A stretch of DNA of 64,000 bases from Litorivita pollutaquae. GTDB lineage: Bacteria > Pseudomonadota > Alphaproteobacteria > Rhodobacterales > Rhodobacteraceae. A program made the translations under genes and the position numbers. The stretch covers positions 26,117 through 90,116 of the forward strand of contig NZ_KZ826491.1 in assembly GCF_003205515.1 (NCBI RefSeq). The letters are read 5' to 3'. The notes under the pieces were generated by a model. That model was not told the origin of the DNA. It was given only the letters and a program-made list of their open reading frames with translations, and ran no database searches. Positions 61,017 to 64,000 of the stretch are shown piece after piece (positions within the stretch are counted from its first letter, which is position 1; the number at the start of each line of letters is the position of its first letter).

Positions 61017-61319
61017 CCGCCCAAGCAGTTTGCCACCCGAGTGGAACCCGGCACGCTATGCCGAAACCCAGCGCGAACGCGGACCGTATGAAAAGACTTG
61101 GCAATTCGGGTCCGGCTCGCATCCGACAGACTGATAGATAGTCAACGGGTCGATCCGAGGCGTTCCGCGCAGTGCACGATGCGGTGCTGGCGCAGGGTGA
61201 CCACAGGGGGTGGGGGAGGTGCTTTTTTTAACGGCGCGCGCCCTGCGGGCAGACGAGGGGTCATATCGATTGCCGAGATTTTAGGCCCTGAGCCGCTGCC
61301 GCTGCCGCCGCACCTTGGC
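61017..61319 (+). other. Stretch with a possible out-of-frame tail of the DUF2628-like gene
   Basis: A frame from TTG 61030 to TGA 61134 would encode 34 residues starting LPPEWNPARYAETQRERGPY. It has protein-like composition and lies in a different frame just after the DUF2628-like stop. It may be a frameshifted former C-terminus or a tiny gene. The rest of the stretch to 61319 shows nothing I can support. Confidence 0.3.
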
Positions 61320-61616
61320 TTAGTGAATTTTCGAGCGGGGGATCACGGTCATGGGGATTTTCCCCTTTTTGCGCAATTTCTCAAATCGCTCGATATGACC
61401 CAAAATTGTCAGTGCGTGTTTGAACGAAAGTTCTTTTCGAGAATACGTCTCGAAGCCGTGGAAAGAGGCATAGAAACCAGCCATCTCCAGCAGGGCCTCG
61501 ACAACATCGGTGTTGGTAAGGTTGACCTCGTTGGTGCCTTCCGTCTTACCCTCGTTCAAGATTGCCCGCTGGATTGCGGATTTCAGGCGGTTCTGCATTT
61601 TTTCGTGTTTGGTCAT
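61320..61616 (-). CDS. Small accessory protein, unknown
   Basis: The 98-residue protein starts MTKHEKMQNRLKSAIQRAIL and is rich in helix-forming and charged residues. A middle part reads TDVVEALLEMAGFYASFHGF and the tail is basic. AAGGAAAT before ATG 61616 fixes the start; the upstream extension is dropped. It is about 130 bases downstream of the primase gene on the same strand and is probably part of that module. No family recognised. Confidence 0.65.
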   Translation of the reverse strand: MTKHEKMQNRLKSAIQRAILNEGKTEGTNEVNLTNTDVVEALLEMAGFYASFHGFETYSRKELSFKHALTILGHIERFEKLRKKGKIPMTVIPRSKIH

Positions 61617-61749
61617 CTTGGATTTCCTTCTGCTATGTGACGCGCCTGAGCCGCCAAGGCCGCGAGCGCGGTTTTCGGTGGGGGATGAACACTTGCTCAA
61701 AAATCCCACACGTGTGCGACTTCTGAGCAAGTGATGCTGGTGGTACGGA

Positions 61750-63522
61750 TCAGGGCAGCGCCCAGACGGAGGCTTTCCCTTCCTTCGATTTCACCACGCC
61801 GAGTGCTTCGCCCGCGCGCCGGAGCGTCGGGAGTGAAATCCCTTCCTCCTTGGCCCAACCGTCCAGCACCTTCTTCTTGACCGGGCCTTTGCGAAGCGCA
61901 CTTTCCAGCCACGCGGTCGCCGTGTCACGTTCCCGTGGTGGTCGGCCCCGTTCGGCCTCAGGTGGTGCGAGTAGATCGACCACCGTCAACTCAGGCTCAC
62001 ACGCATGCCATTTCACGCGGGGGTGCGAGCGCGGGCCGGTGCTTTGCATCTCGAACACAATTGTCGGTCCGGGTTCGGCATAGTTCGATTTCGCGTGGGC
62101 CACCGCCCGCAAGCGCGGGTCGTCAGGATGCGGCGCTAGGATTAGACCCGACCGCACCCGAGCGGAAATCGAAATCGATCCAATACCTTGGTGCATGGCA
62201 TGATCGGCACGCGCTTTCCGAAGGTGCCGCACGATCAGGATGGCCGTGTCGAACTCGCGTGCCAACTGGTCGATCTGCACCATGAAGTGCATGGTCTCGG
62301 TTGCCTTATTCCCATCCGCACCGTCCTTCATGAAGGCGATGATCGGGTCGATCACCACGAGCGCGGGCGTGTTTGCCGACAGTTCTTGCCGGAGCAACGC
62401 CAAGCCGCGTTCGTCCAAGGTGAACGGTTCCTCTTGGTATCGGACCTTCGAGACATCGGCACCTGCCTTCATCAAGCGGGGTTTCAGCACGCGCGATGGA
62501 TCATCCTCGGCGGACATGAACAGGACTGAGCCTTTTTCGATGTCACCCACAAATGGCGGCGGTTTCCCGGTCGTCACGGCGGCAGCAATGGCGCAGGTGA
62601 AGGTCGATTTCCCTTGGCCCATGTTCCCGTCGAGAACGGTCAGGGCACCCTTCACGATATAGGGATATGCAAGAAACTGCGGAGTGGATTCCTCGACATC
62701 GCCCAACCAGCCAAATGCGGCCTCGTGACCCGCCTCGTACTTACCGACGCTGGACGCGATGCGCTCGACCTCATCGGCGTCGAGAGGCGGGCTACACGCC
62801 ACCGCGTTGATCGCCTGCAACGCGCCTGCGATGGCAGTTTCGGCCAATCCGCGAAACCTGAGTGATCCGGCAATCTTGGTTAATTCGTTGTTGCGGCTTC
62901 CGGACTTGAATGAGGCCACCGTGTCGATCTGGGCTGTGCGGCGTTCGTCGCGATTAAGTGCGCGTTTGAAGTCGGCAGGCAACACGGCCAAGCGTGTCTC
63001 TCCGCGACGCACGCGATATCGGCGACCACTCTTATGCATGCTGGGCGGGCCAACGAGGTATCCACTTGCATTGTCTTTGATATCTATGCCGGGGAGCGGC
63101 GCTTTCCTCTTGGGCAGAGCCTCTGACACGCGGAAATAGTAGTGTGTTCCGCGACCTGTTCGAACCGATAGAGTCGGGGGCAGGTTCAGCTTCTTGAAGG
63201 TTTCGGCCCCCTCCGGGCCGTCAACATCAAGCACAACCATGCCCGGTGGAAGGATGACACCGAAGTTGGCATTGGGGTACTTCTTGAACGCGCGGCGGAT
63301 TTTAGCAGTGTTGCTCGTGGCGCTATACTGCCCCTTCGGAAACAACTCTGCGATAGGATGTTTGCCGGGGCTTCTGCAGTCGGGTTTCCCGCAGGTGCAG
63401 TTGCCGTTCTCATCGACCCCATGCAGAGCGATGATCTTTCCTCCGTGCCGCGCCCATGCGAGCGCGGCCTTGATGGTCGAAGATGACAGCAGATCACCTT
63501 CGAAACGAAATGACTTTCGCAT
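61750..63522 (-). CDS. Bifunctional DNA primase-polymerase / RepA-like ATPase
   Basis: The 590-residue protein has an N-terminal prim-pol domain: a cysteine knuckle (CTCGKPDCRSPGKHP), catalytic VVLDVDG (D-x-D), TGRGTHYYF and DIKDNASGYLVGPPS. A RecA-like ATPase follows with Walker A (LDGNMGQGKST) and Walker B (ALVVIDP), then a C-terminal winged-helix-like tail. Such proteins prime and unwind DNA for plasmids, prophages and phage satellites. The start follows AAGGAGAG. It is 23 bases downstream of the AlpA-type gene. Confidence 0.9.
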   Translation of the reverse strand: MRKSFRFEGDLLSSSTIKAALAWARHGGKIIALHGVDENGNCTCGKPDCRSPGKHPIAELFPKGQYSATSNTAKIRRAFKKYPNANFGVILPPGMVVLDVDGPEGAETFKKLNLPPTLSVRTGRGTHYYFRVSEALPKRKAPLPGIDIKDNASGYLVGPPSMHKSGRRYRVRRGETRLAVLPADFKRALNRDERRTAQIDTVASFKSGSRNNELTKIAGSLRFRGLAETAIAGALQAINAVACSPPLDADEVERIASSVGKYEAGHEAAFGWLGDVEESTPQFLAYPYIVKGALTVLDGNMGQGKSTFTCAIAAAVTTGKPPPFVGDIEKGSVLFMSAEDDPSRVLKPRLMKAGADVSKVRYQEEPFTLDERGLALLRQELSANTPALVVIDPIIAFMKDGADGNKATETMHFMVQIDQLAREFDTAILIVRHLRKARADHAMHQGIGSISISARVRSGLILAPHPDDPRLRAVAHAKSNYAEPGPTIVFEMQSTGPRSHPRVKWHACEPELTVVDLLAPPEAERGRPPRERDTATAWLESALRKGPVKKKVLDGWAKEEGISLPTLRRAGEALGVVKSKEGKASVWALP

Positions 63523-63545
63523 TTCGGCTCTCCTTATCTGGGTGA

Positions 63546-63770
63546 TCAGTAGTTGGCGTAATGTGTGCGGGCGCGCTCGTCGGCGCGTTCAGCGAGCCAG
63601 TCCTCGATCTCGGACAGGAACCACGCAACGCTGGTCCCGGCCATCCTGATACGCCGAGGGAAACGCCCACGGGCCTCCCAACGCAGCAGAGTCGTGTTGC
63701 TCACATTGATGCCAAGGCGTTTCAGGTCGTCGCGCGAGGCCAAGGTCTTGCGACCGTTTTCGATATTCAT
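63546..63770 (-). CDS. AlpA-type helix-turn-helix regulator
   Basis: The 74-residue MerR/AlpA-like protein reads SRDDLKRLGINVSNTTLLRW, then RGRFPRRIRMAGTSVAWFLS and EIEDWLAER. This is the usual three-part pattern of AlpA proteins that switch on integrase/excision or replication genes of prophages and islands. ATG 63770 follows AAGGA; a TTG at 63785 is an alternative. It is first of the alpA-primase unit. Confidence 0.88.
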   Translation of the reverse strand: MNIENGRKTLASRDDLKRLGINVSNTTLLRWEARGRFPRRIRMAGTSVAWFLSEIEDWLAERADERARTHYANY

Positions 63771-63873
63771 GTTGTGTTCCTTCAACTTGGGGTGAAGGAA
63801 TGCGCATTCCGTCTTCTCAGCCGATGGTCAGAAGGTAGCGAATGCGGATGCGACAAAAAATTCGGAGGAAATC

Positions 63874-64000
63874 TGGACCTGTCACGCTTTTGTGCCGCTC
63901 CAAGTGCTCGTTTAAGCCACTTTCCGTTCAAAAGCGACCGGGCTTTTCCAGCCTAATGCTGAGTGTCGGCGGCGCGGATTGTAGAACCCGTTAATGTATT
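63874..64000 (-). mobile_element. End of an IS3-family insertion sequence (continues beyond window)
   Basis: From about 63874 (TGGACCTGTCAC..., probable terminal inverted repeat) the sequence belongs to an IS3-type element. The minus strand 64000-63912 encodes the last residues of OrfB, YINGFYNPRRRHSALGWKSP then VAFERKVA and a stop. The rest of the IS lies outside the window. The exact IS end is an estimate. Confidence 0.8.
63912..64000 (-). CDS. IS3-family transposase OrfB, C-terminal end (cut by window edge)
   Basis: The visible 28 residues carry the IS3/IS150-type ending FYNPRRRHSALGW, which forms the end of the integrase core. TAA lies at 63914-63912. Whether the whole gene is intact cannot be told. 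It faces away from the alpA-primase unit's promoter region. Confidence 0.85.
   Translation of the reverse strand, partial: YINGFYNPRRRHSALGWKSPVAFERKVA

Noticed and set aside
1..64000. Photosynthesis genes or a CRISPR array, looked for because of the fnrL/hemN context and the defence-like island
   Set aside because: No puf, bch or crt genes and no regularly spaced repeats were found in the window.

Overview
This window looks like chromosomal DNA of an alphaproteobacterium of the family Rhodobacteraceae (Roseobacter/Paracoccus type). The inference rests on gene content and order: dnaX-orf-ybaB-recR, ccoNOQP followed by ccoGHIS, an FnrL-type regulator divergent from hemN, a membrane-anchored cytochrome c beside pheA, hemF/hemE/hemC close together, and a cobalamin riboswitch ahead of a CbiMQO transporter. 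Most of the sequence is GC-rich core genome. Two stretches (about 7.2-9.3 kb and about 55.8-64 kb) look accessory.

Layout. 1-7 kb: truncated FAD oxidoreductase of the dimethylglycine/sarcosine dehydrogenase type, panC-panB, a GIY-YIG protein, a glyoxylate/hydroxypyruvate reductase, an SH3 protein and a BON-MscS channel. 7.1-9.3 kb: tRNA-Gln(UUG) followed by a small accessory patch with two diverged copies of a ~150-bp repeat bracketing an IS3-family transposase fragment and an orphan membrane protein. 9.3-25 kb: housekeeping genes (methyltransferase, DUF1013 protein, RNase T2, recR-ybaB-dnaX, RTX-like protein, zinc metallopeptidase, rsgA, SRP RNA, cyclic-nucleotide phosphodiesterase, nudC, pheA, cytochrome c). 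25-31 kb: yejABEF-type oligopeptide importer. 31-43 kb: a micro-oxic respiration block with hemN, fnrL, a universal stress protein, ccoNOQP and ccoGHIS. Four FNR-box-like palindromes (TTGAT/C-N4-A/GTCAA) sit exactly where FnrL would be expected to act. 43-55.5 kb: D,D-carboxypeptidase, clpS, rsmC-like gene, an atypical SDR, hemF, hemE, hemC, then a B12 riboswitch and a five-gene cobalt/nickel ECF transporter.

55.7-64 kb: after an intact tRNA-Met comes a 3' fragment of a tRNA-Phe, then AT-richer accessory DNA. A two-gene unit here encodes a PHP-domain plus SMC-like ATPase protein (998 aa) and a translationally coupled partner (241 aa). The partner carries an R-N-x3-H motif of the kind found in HEPN ribonucleases, and this pair is the best candidate for a little-described (probably anti-phage) system. 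It is followed by small orphan genes, an HTH remnant, a primase-polymerase/helicase-like replication protein, an AlpA-type regulator and the end of an IS3-family element.

How the parts fit: FnrL would sense low oxygen and switch on the high-affinity cbb3 oxidase (ccoNOQP), its assembly and copper genes (ccoGHIS), oxygen-independent haem synthesis (hemN) and possibly the stress protein. hemC, hemE and hemF supply haem in air. The B12-riboswitch transporter supplies metal for cobalamin. Assignments are by reading motifs and remembered family features; no database search was run.
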